From positions 124,001 through 188,000 of the forward strand of contig CAVOZH010000009.1 of the NCBI GenBank assembly GCA_963700955.1: a DNA stretch of 64,000 bases, written 5' to 3'. The first letter of the stretch is position 1. The number at the start of each line of letters is the position of its first letter. Positions 18,603-26,752 of this stretch are shown piece by piece. A program made the translations under genes and the position numbers. The stretch comes from Nocardioides_C sp963700955. Its GTDB lineage: Bacteria; Actinomycetota; Actinomycetes; Propionibacteriales; Nocardioidaceae. The notes under the pieces were generated by a model. It saw only the letters and a list, made by a program, of their open reading frames with translations. It searched no databases and was not told where the DNA came from.

Positions 18603-19382
18603 TCAGGCAGCAGGGGTTGCGTCGCGCCACATCGAGATGCAGACACCGACCAGGAAGATCGCCAGCAGGACCAGCGCGGGGGTGAGGAAGTATCCCGCCT
18701 CGGGCGAGAAACCGGTGCGTGCCGTGACCACCCCGCCGACCAGGAATGCCGCTCCCGCGACGGCGCCGGTCCATCCGAGCCACCGTGCGTAGGTGCGCCC
18801 GAGCGCGATGGAGAGGCCGAGCGCGAGCAAGGTGAACCCGTTGCTCAGATGGAAGAACCCGCTCAGGCCCTTCTCGAGGCCGCGGACCGCCTCGGCTACC
18901 TGGAAGGCCGACGAGGTCGCAGGGCCCGGGGCAGCGGTGACCCAGGTGTGGACCGCACTCCTCAAGGCCACCCCGTCGACCGCCATCTGGACGGTGAAGA
19001 CGATGGCGACCATCACTGCGGTCACGCCCCCGATGAGCGCGAGAGCCCCTGCAGGGCTCGCCTGACGTGCCAGCTTACGAGCCAGCGCGAGCAGACTCAG
19101 GACGAGCAGCAGCGTCCCGAGGTACTGGCCGACGTGCACATAGGTCCAGATGCTCGACCCGGCGTACTCACGGAAGGCCGCCGTCGAGTCGTTCGGTGGC
19201 GCCTGGGCGGGGTGGAGCTGGTCCATGGCCACCTGCAGGACCAGGCCGGCGAGACCTGCTACCGCGCCCATCCGGAGGACGAGTCGCTCCCTGCCGACCG
19301 TGCCGGCTTCGGGTGTCACCCGCTGCCTGGGGACCGTGGCAGAGCGGCGGGCTGCGGTCGGATGCGCAACGTTCGGGTTCAT
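18603..19382 (-). CDS. Multi-pass membrane protein, unknown function (DUF4386-like)
   Basis: This is a ~259-residue protein from ATG 19382 (an in-frame ATG at 19394 is also possible). A ~35-residue polar N-terminus is followed by about six hydrophobic spans: A-V-A-G-L-A-G-L-V-L, L-G-T-L-L-L-V-L, G-A-L-A-L-I-G-G, G-F-T-L-L-A-L, W-T-G-A-V-A-G and L-L-A-I-F-L-V. No catalytic motif is visible. The layout resembles DUF4386 integral membrane proteins. It is preceded by a 238-bp region shared with the divergent secreted protein. Confidence 0.65.
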   Translation of the reverse strand: MNPNVAHPTAARRSATVPRQRVTPEAGTVGRERLVLRMGAVAGLAGLVLQVAMDQLHPAQAPPNDSTAAFREYAGSSIWTYVHVGQYLGTLLLVLSLLALARKLARQASPAGALALIGGVTAVMVAIVFTVQMAVDGVALRSAVHTWVTAAPGPATSSAFQVAEAVRGLEKGLSGFFHLSNGFTLLALGLSIALGRTYARWLGWTGAVAGAAFLVGGVVTARTGFSPEAGYFLTPALVLLAIFLVGVCISMWRDATPAA

Positions 19383-19620
19383 CGCCCGCTCCATTCGCTT
19401 GGTCGACCCAGATCAGTCCTCACGCAGGCTGTGCGACTCGAGGGCAGGTCCGAGCGGGTACCTCTGAAGTCAACGCGCGACCCCAGAACCCAGTCAATGA
19501 CGAGACCGGGTGGCTTGGGCCGTTCACCCCAATGGGGACCTCCGCCCTGTCCATCGCGAAAGCTCGAGCGAGCGACGGCGACTGGTGAGACGCTCGGCGG
19601 ACGAACGCGAGAGGGTCGCA

Positions 19621-20154
19621 ATGAAGCAGATCAAGCGAGCCGGCGCCGCCGTAGCTGTCGCCGTGGCAGTCACCGTCAGCGGCGTGCCGTCGTACGCCGA
19701 CAGCATCTGCGTCCCCGACGAGGTGGGCGACACCATCCGGCCGATCGACATGAGCGGCATCCGGATCGACAACGCCGAACGCGCGGTCAGGATCCGGATC
19801 GCCTTCCGCGACCTCGACCGGTCCCGCATCGGCCGGGTGCGCGTCCAGCTCGACACCGGGAAGCCGATGGGCGACGGGTACTTCATCCAGTTCCGGCGTC
19901 GCGCGTCCGGGGGCTTCTCGAAGTACCTGGTTCAGGCGCCGATGTACGGCGAGTACAGCGGCGACGGGATCGCCTGCAGGGGCCTCGGGCTCACCTGGGG
20001 CAAGAACGTCGCGGTCATCCGGCTTCCACGTGCCTGCATGAGGCACGCGAGCGACCGGGTGCGAGGCGAGGTCTTCATCGACAACCGAGGCGAGACTCGC
20101 TCGGACAACGTCCCCGACGGCGCCCTCTTCACCCGGTGGCTCCCGCGAGGTTGA
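19621..20154 (+). CDS. Secreted protein of unknown function
   Basis: This is a 177-residue protein with a short signal peptide (M-K-Q-I-K-R then an Ala/Val core, probable cleavage after S-Y-A near residue 25). The mature part is beta-rich, with repeated charged strands such as R-I-R-I-A-F-R-D-L-D and a Cys pair around residues 119 and 139 that could form a disulfide. No known domain is recognised. The product is expected outside the membrane. It is convergent with the small Cys-rich gene, with only 12 bp between the stops. Confidence 0.65.
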   Translation: MKQIKRAGAAVAVAVAVTVSGVPSYADSICVPDEVGDTIRPIDMSGIRIDNAERAVRIRIAFRDLDRSRIGRVRVQLDTGKPMGDGYFIQFRRRASGGFSKYLVQAPMYGEYSGDGIACRGLGLTWGKNVAVIRLPRACMRHASDRVRGEVFIDNRGETRSDNVPDGALFTRWLPRG

Positions 20155-20166
20155 ACCTGCGGTGGG

Positions 20167-20283
20167 TCAGCGGCACTCACACTTCCGGTCGTCCGGCACG
20201 GTGGCCATCACCGCGTCGACGTGCATACCGCAGCCGTCCCAGGTGGTCTTCTTGCAAGAGGGGCACACAACGGGGAAACACAT
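20167..20283 (-). CDS. Small Cys-rich protein of the sulfur-stress locus
   Basis: This 38-residue ORF starts M-C-F-P-V-V-C-P-S-C-K-K-T-T-W-D-G-C-G-M and ends C-E-C-R. Cys occur at 2, 7, 10, 18, 35 and 37, including C-x-x-C and C-x-C pairs, so it probably binds a metal or persulfide. Small proteins of this M-C-F-P-V type are familiar in actinobacteria near rhodanese genes (recalled, not searched). Its promoter region carries an ATACCC-N4-GGGTAT operator (20323-20338) identical in design to those of the rhodanese and thioredoxin operons, which argues that it belongs to the same regulon. It is too short to appear in ordinary ORF calls. Confidence 0.7.
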   Translation of the reverse strand: MCFPVVCPSCKKTTWDGCGMHVDAVMATVPDDRKCECR

Positions 20284-20322
20284 GTCTTTGCTCCAGTCAG
20301 GTGGGTGGTTACCTGTTCCAGT

Positions 20323-20338
20323 ATACCCCTGGGGGTAT
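20323..20338. promoter_or_regulatory. CsoR/CstR-type operator C
   Basis: ATACCC-CTGG-GGGTAT is a perfect 6-bp dyad with a 4-bp spacer, 40 bp upstream of the 38-residue Cys-rich gene. It matches the operator class bound by CsoR/CstR repressors. The likely ligand is the regulator encoded at 23398-23661. Confidence 0.75.
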
Positions 20339-20364
20339 CCACTTCAAACGGTTCAACAGCCGGT

Positions 20365-20727
20365 TCAGGCGATCCGGCCAGGACCGCCGCCCTTGGCTAC
20401 GACCGGCAGGCCGGCGCGAGCCCAGGCGCTCATGCCGCCCTTGACGTTGGCGACGTCGCCCCGCTGCGAGGAGAGCATCTTCGCCGCGCGAGCGGAGCGG
20501 GACCCTGACCGGCAGACCACGAGGACCTCGCGGTTGCGGGGCAGCTCGTGGGCGCGCGAGCTCAGCTGACCGAGAGGGATGTGGCGCGCTTTGGGGGCGT
20601 GCCCGCTCTTCCACTCAGCCGGCTCGCGTACGTCGACCAGCACGGCGCCACGCTCCATGGCCTCCTGCGCCTCGGTCGGACCGACCGCGCGGAACGGCTT
20701 GTTGAACAGGGTGTCGATGAGCCCCAT
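20365..20727 (-). CDS. Single-domain rhodanese
   Basis: This 120-residue sulfurtransferase has one rhodanese domain. D-V-R-E-P-A-E-W-K-S-G-H is the CH2A-type motif and V-V-C-R-S-G-S-R-S carries the active-site Cys in a six-residue loop typical of sulfane-sulfur carriers. The ATG at 20727 is preceded by an AGAAGAG ribosome-site-like stretch. It is the last gene of the operon, 13 bp after the MBL-rhodanese fusion, and probably receives or relays persulfide sulfur produced there. Confidence 0.88.
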   Translation of the reverse strand: MGLIDTLFNKPFRAVGPTEAQEAMERGAVLVDVREPAEWKSGHAPKARHIPLGQLSSRAHELPRNREVLVVCRSGSRSARAAKMLSSQRGDVANVKGGMSAWARAGLPVVAKGGGPGRIA

Positions 20728-20740
20728 GCAGCTCTTCTCC

Positions 20741-22105
20741 TCAGTCCTCGATGATGGGCAGGCCGGCGTCTCCGGCCCTGTCGAACTCGTCGTCGATCGC
20801 CACGAGGTTGCGCCCAGCGGCGGCCAGGAAGGACGCCGCGATCGAGGCGCGGTAGCCGCTCGCGCAGTGCACCCACACCTCCCCGTCGGGGACGTCGTCG
20901 ACCCGGCGGGCGATCTCGTGGATGGGGATGTTGACGGCCCCGTCGATGCGCGACTCGTCGTACTCCGAGGCCCGTCTGACGTCGAGCAGGACCACCTCGC
21001 GGTGGTGCCGGACGTCGGCGAGGTCGGCGAAGGTCGCCGTCGGGAAGCTGCCGAGCTCCTCGGTCGTCCACGACTCCGGCTTACCCGTCGCCGTGGCCGC
21101 AGGGTGGTCGATGCCGATGCGCACCAGCTCCCGCTGCGCCTCGGCCACCTGCTGCTCGGACTCACCGAGCAGCGTGAGAGGCGTGCCCCACGCCAGCATC
21201 CAGCCGACGTAGGTGGAGAACTGGCCGTCCATGCCGAAGTTGAAGGTGCCGGGGACGTGCCCTGCGGCGAACGCCGTGCGGCTGCGCAGGTCGACCAGCC
21301 ACTCACCCGCCTCGAGCCGGCGACGCAGCTCCTCGGCGTCGGCGCGCTCGGGCAGCGAGAGGTCCGGCGCCCCGGGACCCGCCGCGTTGGCCGGCCCCAT
21401 GTGGGCGTAGTACGCGGGGTAGACGTCCAGCCCGTCGATGATCGAGCGCACGTAGGCCTCCTCGCTCTCGGTCAGCGCGGGGTTGGCCTGCTTCTCGCGA
21501 CCGATCGTCGACTCGTCGGGCTGGTCCGCGGCCGACCCTGCCGCACAGAAGCTCCCGAAGCCGTGCGTCGGGAAGACCCCCGTGTCGTCGGGCAGCTCGG
21601 CGAGCCGCCTGGCGGAGCCGTGCTGGAGCCGTGCCAGCTCCTCGGTGTGCTCCGCACCGAGCAGGTCCGGCCGCCCTGTCGCGCCGTACAGCAGGGAGCC
21701 ACCCGTGAACACCCCGAGCGGCTTCCCGTCGGCCTCCACCGCGTAGGAGAGGTGGGTGAAGGTGTGCCCAGGCGTGTGGATCGCGCGCACGGTCATCCGG
21801 TCGCCGACCGGCACCGCCTCACCGTCGCCGACCGGGGTGCGGTCGAAGCTCACGTCGTCGTCGCGGTTGACGTGGTAGACCGCACCGGTCTGCTGAGCCA
21901 GGGCCAGGCCGCCGGTGACGTAGTCGTTGTGGATGTGGGTCTCGAAGACGTGGGTGATACGCACGCCCTCGTCCGACGCCAGGCCGAGCACCCGGTCGAT
22001 GTCACGCTGCGGGTCGACCACGAAGGCCACCTCCCCGTCGTGGACCAGGTAGCTGCGGTCGCCGAGCGACGGGGTCTGGATCGTTCGGATCTCGATCTGC
22101 GTCAC
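20741..22105 (-). CDS. MBL-fold persulfide dioxygenase-like protein fused to two rhodanese domains
   Basis: This is a 454-residue fusion. The N-terminal metallo-beta-lactamase domain carries T-H-I-H-N-D-Y-V-T-G-G at about residues 56-66, the ETHE1/CstB-type iron site, and H-T-P-G-H-T. Two rhodanese domains follow. The first (L-V-D-L-R-S-R-T-A-F-A-A-G-H) lacks the catalytic Cys. The second has V-H-C-A-S-G-Y-R with Cys. Such proteins oxidise low-molecular-weight persulfides, giving sulfite and passing sulfur to the rhodanese. GTG 22105 overlaps the preceding rhodanese stop (GTGA) and has GAGGAG upstream. The reading frame's longer N-terminus is not family-like. Confidence 0.88.
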   Translation of the reverse strand: MTQIEIRTIQTPSLGDRSYLVHDGEVAFVVDPQRDIDRVLGLASDEGVRITHVFETHIHNDYVTGGLALAQQTGAVYHVNRDDDVSFDRTPVGDGEAVPVGDRMTVRAIHTPGHTFTHLSYAVEADGKPLGVFTGGSLLYGATGRPDLLGAEHTEELARLQHGSARRLAELPDDTGVFPTHGFGSFCAAGSAADQPDESTIGREKQANPALTESEEAYVRSIIDGLDVYPAYYAHMGPANAAGPGAPDLSLPERADAEELRRRLEAGEWLVDLRSRTAFAAGHVPGTFNFGMDGQFSTYVGWMLAWGTPLTLLGESEQQVAEAQRELVRIGIDHPAATATGKPESWTTEELGSFPTATFADLADVRHHREVVLLDVRRASEYDESRIDGAVNIPIHEIARRVDDVPDGEVWVHCASGYRASIAASFLAAAGRNLVAIDDEFDRAGDAGLPIIED

Positions 22106-22443
22106 GGTGCGCTCCTCTTCTGGACACGGCCGGGCTCTCTGCCCTCGACCACCGGCCGGCCCGACTCCACCCACGCAGTGGTCCCGCCGGCGACCGACCT
22201 CGCGTCGTACCCGGAGGAGATCAGGAGATCCGCCATCGCGAGGCTGCGGTTTCCCGAACGGCAGATCAGGTACACCGGCTCGTCCCTGCTGAGGGTGCCC
22301 ATCTGGCTCGGCAGGTAGCCCATGGGAATCAGCGTGGCACCCGGGACGTGGCCGGCGACATACTCGCGAGCCTCCCGGACGTCGACGACGGTGGCGCCCT
22401 CGGCATGAGCCTGTGCGAACTGGTCGATGTCGACCTCGCGCAT
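22102..22443 (-). CDS. Single-domain rhodanese, first gene of the sulfur operon
   Basis: This 113-residue rhodanese has V-D-V-R-E-A-R-E-Y-V-A-G-H and the active-site loop L-I-C-R-S-G-N-R-S. It is first in a three-gene minus-strand operon (rhodanese, MBL-rhodanese fusion, rhodanese). It lies 28 bp downstream of an ATACCC-TCAG-GGGTAT operator and shares the divergent promoter region with thioredoxin. It is expected to bind sulfane sulfur from thiosulfate or persulfides. Confidence 0.88.
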   Translation of the reverse strand: MREVDIDQFAQAHAEGATVVDVREAREYVAGHVPGATLIPMGYLPSQMGTLSRDEPVYLICRSGNRSLAMADLLISSGYDARSVAGGTTAWVESGRPVVEGREPGRVQKRSAP

Positions 22444-22470
22444 ACGAGCATCGTCCTCTCGTGTCGGTGG

Positions 22471-22486
22471 ATACCCTCAGGGGTAT
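22471..22486. promoter_or_regulatory. CsoR/CstR-type operator A (rhodanese operon)
   Basis: ATACCC-TCAG-GGGTAT is a perfect 6-bp dyad 28 bp upstream of the rhodanese start at 22443. It is one of three copies in the locus. Confidence 0.78.
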
Positions 22487-22569
22487 GTACCGTTCAACAC
22501 GACGCGTGCCGGACGCATTCCATGGGTACCGCTGACAAGGTGGGGAATGAAGCGGAATCTCGATGGGTT

Positions 22570-22585
22570 ATACCCCCACTGGTAT
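22570..22585. promoter_or_regulatory. CsoR/CstR-type operator B (thioredoxin operon)
   Basis: ATACCC-CCAC-TGGTAT has one mismatch to the dyad and lies 29 bp upstream of the thioredoxin ATG at 22615. Together with operator A it flanks the ~83-bp centre of the divergent promoter region. Confidence 0.72.
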
Positions 22586-22614
22586 TACGATGAAACTCCC
22601 GAAGGGAAGAGCAC

Positions 22615-22985
<371 letters not shown>

Positions 22986-22989
<4 letters not shown>

Positions 22990-23375
22990 GCTACGCCCTG
23001 AGCACGACTGTCACGCAGCCGTACGCCGAGGCCGTCGAGGCCGTCCGTGCGGCGCTCGGCGAGCAGGGCTTCGGCGTCCTGACAGAGATCGACATCAAGG
23101 CCACGCTGAAGAAGAAGCTCGACGTCGACGTCCCCGCCCAGGTGATCCTCGGCGCGTGCCGGCCACCGCTCGCACACGCCGCGCTGCAGGCGGAGCCGTC
23201 CATCGGGCTGCTCCTGCCCTGCAACGTCGTGGTCCGGGAGACCGAGGACGGCACCGTGGTGGAGGCGGTGGACCCGCAGACCATGGTCGCGATGACAGGC
23301 AACGGCGACCTGCAGTCGGTCGCCGACGAGGCCAAGGAACGCCTCGAGAAGGCTCTGGCTTCGCTCTCCGCGTAG
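22986..23375 (+). CDS. DUF302 domain protein
   Basis: This is a 129-residue cytoplasmic DUF302 protein. The family landmarks are V-R-A-A-L-x-E-Q-G-F-G-V-L-T-E-I-D near the N-terminus and I-L-G-A-C-R-P-P, then L-L-P-C-N-V-V-V-R-E, each with a conserved Cys. It overlaps the thioredoxin stop by 4 bp. DUF302 genes are often next to sulfide-oxidation or rhodanese genes, and the two Cys make sulfur or metal handling plausible. The biochemical role is unknown. Confidence 0.88.
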
Positions 23376-23397
23376 CCACCAGAAGAAGGAACAGGAC

Positions 23398-23661
23398 ATG
23401 GAACTGCCCGCCGGAGAGATGGTCTCGGTGATCAACCGCCTCAAGCGTGCCCAGGGGCAGCTGAGCGGCGTCATCAAGATGCTCGACGAAGGACGCGAGT
23501 GCGAGGACGTCGTCACGCAGCTGGCCGCGGTGAGCCGCGCCCTCGACAAGGCCGGCTTCGCGATCATCGCCTCGGGACTGAGGCAGTGCGTCGTCCAGGA
23601 GGGCGACGCCGCTCAGCTCGACACCGCCAAGATGGAGAAGCTGTTCCTCTCGCTCGCGTGA
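23398..23661 (+). CDS. CsoR-family repressor with CstR-like (persulfide-sensing) Cys-Cys pattern
   Basis: This 87-residue all-helical DUF156 regulator starts from an ATG after AGAAGGAACAGGAC. Cys 35 and Cys 64 are 29 residues apart, as in CstR-type sensors. The position that holds the copper-ligand His four residues before the second Cys in Cu-CsoR is Gly 60 here, so a copper site of the CsoR type cannot form. It is co-transcribed with thioredoxin and DUF302. Three matching operators sit at the rhodanese, thioredoxin and small Cys-rich genes. I infer a sulfide/persulfide-responsive repressor that relaxes when the two Cys are bridged by sulfur. Confidence 0.85.
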   Translation: MELPAGEMVSVINRLKRAQGQLSGVIKMLDEGRECEDVVTQLAAVSRALDKAGFAIIASGLRQCVVQEGDAAQLDTAKMEKLFLSLA

Positions 23662-23672
23662 GGCAGCAGACC

Positions 23673-24311
23673 ATGGACGCCCACGACTGGGACCTCCGGT
23701 ACGCCGACAGCGAGCTGGTCTGGTCAGCGAGGCCGAACCAGTTCGTCGAGTCCGAGCTCGCCGGCCTCTCCCCCGGACGCGCGATCGACGTAGCGTCCGG
23801 GGAGGGGCGCAACGCGCTCTGGCTCGCCGACCGAGGCTGGGACGTCACGGCAGTGGACTTCTCGCTCGTCGGGCTCGACAAGGGCCGGGCCCTCCAGGCC
23901 CGCCACGAGCACGGCCGCGACCTCCACATCGAGTGGGTGCACGCCGACGTGCTCGAGTACGACCCGGGCAACGCAAGCTACGACCTCGCGCTGCTCGCCT
24001 ACCTGCAGCTGCCTGCCGAGGCGCGCCGCGCGGCGGTACGACGGGCGTTCCTCTCGCTGCGCGACGGCGGCACGCTCTTCGTGGTCGCCCATGACAGCAC
24101 CAACCTGTCCGAGGGCGCCGGGGGGCCGCAGTACCCCGAGGTGCTCTACACCGCGGAGGACGTCCTCGGAGATCTGGACGGCGAGCGATTCGACGTCATA
24201 CGTGCCGAGCGCGTCGCCCGCCAGGTCCCGGCGCCGGCCGACTCCCCCGGGCAAGCCTCGCGCACCGCCTACGACGCGCTCGTGCGCGTCGTACGGGCCA
24301 ACCCCCTCTGA
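23673..24311 (+). CDS. Class I SAM-dependent methyltransferase (TehB/thiopurine-like)
   Basis: This 212-residue protein has motif I A-I-D-V-A-S-G-E-G-R-N-A-L-W-L-A, an acidic strand end V-T-A-V-D-F-S, and motif IV Y-D-L-A-L-L-A-Y-L-Q-L-P. The G-E-G-R-N pattern is typical of the TehB/thiopurine methyltransferase-like group. ATG 23673 is used. A GTG at 23658 overlapping the regulator stop (GTGA) is in frame and would couple it to the sulfur operon. A link to sulfide methylation is conceivable but not shown. Confidence 0.78.
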   Translation: MDAHDWDLRYADSELVWSARPNQFVESELAGLSPGRAIDVASGEGRNALWLADRGWDVTAVDFSLVGLDKGRALQARHEHGRDLHIEWVHADVLEYDPGNASYDLALLAYLQLPAEARRAAVRRAFLSLRDGGTLFVVAHDSTNLSEGAGGPQYPEVLYTAEDVLGDLDGERFDVIRAERVARQVPAPADSPGQASRTAYDALVRVVRANPL

Positions 24312-24345
24312 CCGACCCGCCCGGCCCACGCTCCTGTTGCGGCGC

Positions 24346-24612
24346 TCAGGACGAGCCAGGGCCCGCGTTGCCGTTACCGGCCCCGGAAGCACCGTTCTCC
24401 CCGTCGGCGGAACCGTTGTTGTCGCGCTCCTCGAAGTTCACCTTCTTCAGCTGTTTGCGGAAGCTCATCGCGAGGAAGACAACCGCGGCGAGGAGCAGCA
24501 GGAAGACGATGAAGCCCAGCCAGCCGGGCTTGACGTCGTTGGGGTCCGGGGTCTGCTCCTCGAGCGGGACCAGCACGGACCAGAGGACGGTCATCGCGTT
24601 CAGGGGGTTCAT
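24346..24612 (-). CDS. Small single-span membrane protein
   Basis: This 88-residue protein has one hydrophobic helix (about 31-52, L-G-F-I-V-F-L-L-L-L-A-A-V-V-F-L-A). A basic cytoplasmic stretch F-R-K-Q-L-K-K-V-N-F follows, then a Gly/Asn/Ala-rich tail. Its ATG overlaps the stop of the mca gene (ATGA), so it is translationally coupled. Small membrane partners like this are often found after mca in actinobacteria (recalled). No function is known. Confidence 0.75.
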   Translation of the reverse strand: MNPLNAMTVLWSVLVPLEEQTPDPNDVKPGWLGFIVFLLLLAAVVFLAMSFRKQLKKVNFEERDNNGSADGENGASGAGNGNAGPGSS

Positions 24613-25487
24613 GACTCCATTGTCGCAACCGCCTCGCGGACGCCTGCGAACAGATCGTCCTCGGGCGTCTCGCTGTCCACGAAGCTGCGCACCAGCTCGT
24701 AGTCCTCGGTCGGCCAGGCGTGCTCCTGGACCTCCCGCGGGCAGGCGAACCACGCGCCGTCCGGGTCGATCTGGGTCGCGTGCGCCAGCAGTGCCTGGTC
24801 GCGGACCGGGAAGTACTCCGAGCAGGGCACCCGGGTGGTGATCCGCTTGGCGTGCTCGGGGTCCGGCTTCCAGCTCGTCAGCCGCTCCTCGTAGGGGGAG
24901 GTCATCCCCCGCATGATCATCTCGTCGTGCAGCGCCTGGGTGCGGTCGCGGTGGAACGAGTGGTGGTAGTAGAGCTTCAACGGCTGCCACGGCTCACCCG
25001 CGTCGGGGTACCTCGTCGGGTCGCCGGCGGCCTCGAAGGCCTCGACGCTGACCTTGTGGCACATGACGTGGTCCGGGTGCGGGTAGCCGCCGTTCTCGTC
25101 ATAGGTCGTCATCACGTGCGGCCGGAACTCCCGGATCAGCCGCACGAGCGGCTCGGCCGCCTCATCCACCGGAACCAGGGCGAAGCACCCCTCCGGCAGC
25201 GGCGGCGGCGGGTCGCCTTCGGGCCAGCCGGAGTCGACGAAGCCGAGCCAGTCCTGCCGCACCCCGAGGATGTCCCGGGCCGTGGCCATCTCCTGGCGAC
25301 GGATCTCGGCGATGTTCTCCCAGACGTCGGGCCGGTCCATCTTCGGGTTGAGCACCGAGCCACGCTCGCCGCCCGTGCAGGTGGCGACATGGACGTCGAC
25401 CCCCTCGGCCACGTACTTCGCCGTGGTCGCCGCACCCTTGCTCGACTCGTCGTCGGGGTGGGCATGGACGTGCATCAGTCGGAGCAT
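24609..25487 (-). CDS. mca: Mycothiol S-conjugate amidase
   Basis: This is a 292-residue LmbE-family zinc amidase. H-A-H-P-D-D-E at residues 8-14 and H-P-D-H near residue 145 form the zinc site with catalytic Asp. The length and the C-terminal E-D-Y-E-L-V-R-S segment favour Mca over MshB. Mca cleaves mycothiol S-conjugates to a mercapturic acid and GlcN-inositol, detoxifying electrophiles in the cytoplasm. Its presence places the organism among mycothiol-making actinobacteria. It is divergent from the DUF4307 gene over 23 bp. Confidence 0.93.
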   Translation of the reverse strand: MLRLMHVHAHPDDESSKGAATTAKYVAEGVDVHVATCTGGERGSVLNPKMDRPDVWENIAEIRRQEMATARDILGVRQDWLGFVDSGWPEGDPPPPLPEGCFALVPVDEAAEPLVRLIREFRPHVMTTYDENGGYPHPDHVMCHKVSVEAFEAAGDPTRYPDAGEPWQPLKLYYHHSFHRDRTQALHDEMIMRGMTSPYEERLTSWKPDPEHAKRITTRVPCSEYFPVRDQALLAHATQIDPDGAWFACPREVQEHAWPTEDYELVRSFVDSETPEDDLFAGVREAVATMES

Positions 25488-25510
25488 GCCGGCAATCCTA
25501 GAATGTTCCC

Positions 25511-25915
25511 GTGACAGACCTGGCGACGCGATACGGGACCCGGAGCCGAGGCGGGAGAAGGCTCCTCCTCGCGGGCGTGACCGTCGTAGCCCTCGTCTTC
25601 CTCGGCTGGCTCGCCTGGGTCATCGCGGACCAAACCGATCCGCACGTCACCTCGGACATGGTCTCGTTCGAGGTCGTCGACGAGCACGCCGCGACGGCCA
25701 CGTTCACCGTCGCCCGTCGGACCTCCGACGTCACGGCGACCTGCCTGCTGCGGGCCCAGGCACCCGACCACTCGATCGTCGGCGAGCTCAACGTCCCGGT
25801 CGGTCCGGGAGGCGAGCGACGTCAGACGCTCACCGAGACCGTGCGAACCGAGCGGAAGGCCACCACGGTCGACCTCATCGGCTGCGTCGCCGAGGGACAG
25901 AACCGGCCCCGCTGA
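25511..25915 (+). CDS. DUF4307 membrane-anchored protein
   Basis: This 134-residue protein starts with a GTG. A short basic N-terminus (L-A-T-R-Y-G) is followed by one membrane helix (about 20-40, L-L-A-G-V-T-V-V-A-L-V-F-L-G-W-L-A-W-V) and an extracytoplasmic beta-rich domain with two Cys (C-L-L-R-A and I-G-C-V-A). This is the DUF4307 layout, an actinobacterial family frequently divergent from mca. The function is unknown. Confidence 0.85.
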   Translation: MTDLATRYGTRSRGGRRLLLAGVTVVALVFLGWLAWVIADQTDPHVTSDMVSFEVVDEHAATATFTVARRTSDVTATCLLRAQAPDHSIVGELNVPVGPGGERRQTLTETVRTERKATTVDLIGCVAEGQNRPR

Positions 25916-26038
25916 GATCAGAATTCGTGTCCCTTGGGGCGACGTTGGTAAACTGATCTACTTGCCTTGACAGGCTCCCTGACCCGACGGTCCCGGAGCG
26001 CCCGTGTCCCAAGACAACCGACATCAGGAGCACGACCA

Positions 26039-26539
26039 GTGACGCAGTCCAGCGACCAGAACGTGATCTGGCTGACCCAGGATGCTTTCGACAAGCTCCA
26101 GGCCGAGCTCGAGCACCTTCGCGGGCCGGTCCGCAGCGAGGTCATCGCCCGGATCAGCGCCGCCCGCGACGAGGGTGACCTGAAGGAGAACGGCGGCTAC
26201 CACGCTGCCCGCGAGGAGCAGGGCAAGGTCGAGGGCCGCATCCGCCAGCTCGAGGACATGCTGCGCCGCGCCGAGGTGGGCGAGACCCCCGCTGACGACG
26301 GCGTCGTCGAGCCCGGCATGAAGGTCACCACCCGGTTCGTGGGCGACGACGAGGAGGAGGTCTTCCTCCTAGGTGCCCGAGAGATCGAGACGCCCGCCGA
26401 CATGGCCGTCTACTCCCCCCAGTCGCCTCTTGGCTCCGCCATCAACGGGCGCAAGGTCGGTGACAAGGTGGAGTTCGACGCACCCAACGGCAAGACGCTG
26501 AAGGTCGAGATCGTCGACGCGGTGCCCTTCACCGGCTGA
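26039..26539 (+). CDS. greA: Transcription elongation factor GreA
   Basis: This 166-residue protein has the N-terminal coiled-coil finger with acidic tip residues (D-E-G-D-L-K-E-N-G-G-Y-H-A-A-R-E) and the C-terminal FKBP-like GreA/B domain (Y-S-P-Q-S-P-L-G-S-A-I-N-G-R-K-V-G-D). It rescues backtracked RNA polymerase by stimulating transcript cleavage in the secondary channel. GTG 26039 has AGGAG upstream and begins at the family's usual T-x-x-x-x-W-L-T-Q-x-A. A long terminator hairpin follows. Confidence 0.94.
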   Translation: MTQSSDQNVIWLTQDAFDKLQAELEHLRGPVRSEVIARISAARDEGDLKENGGYHAAREEQGKVEGRIRQLEDMLRRAEVGETPADDGVVEPGMKVTTRFVGDDEEEVFLLGAREIETPADMAVYSPQSPLGSAINGRKVGDKVEFDAPNGKTLKVEIVDAVPFTG

Positions 26540-26556
26540 CGACCCAGGCGCCACGA

Positions 26557-26615
26557 AGAGGTGGCCACGAGCGACGTCCGGGACGCCCCCCGGAACGTAG
26601 CCCGTGGCCACCTCT
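26557..26615 (+). terminator. Terminator of greA
   Basis: Perfect 13-bp arms AGAGGTGGCCACG/CGTGGCCACCTCT enclose a 33-nt loop that contains a second TCCGG/CCGGA hairpin. It begins 18 bp after the greA stop. Confidence 0.75.
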
Positions 26616-26752
26616 GCTCTTCTCTGCCGTTCCGACCGACTCGGGACCATCGACCTGCCCGACCTAGCCGGTTCGCCCTAGTGCCCGCGACTCTCCCCCG
26701 ACGAGGCTTGAGGCGGGAGGCAACGGCCTCCCGGGGACACCAGGAGCGAACG

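Noticed and set aside
23398..23661. Copper-sensing CsoR
   Set aside because: The His four residues before the second Cys is replaced by Gly and no copper exporter or chaperone is nearby; the CstR-like reading fits better.
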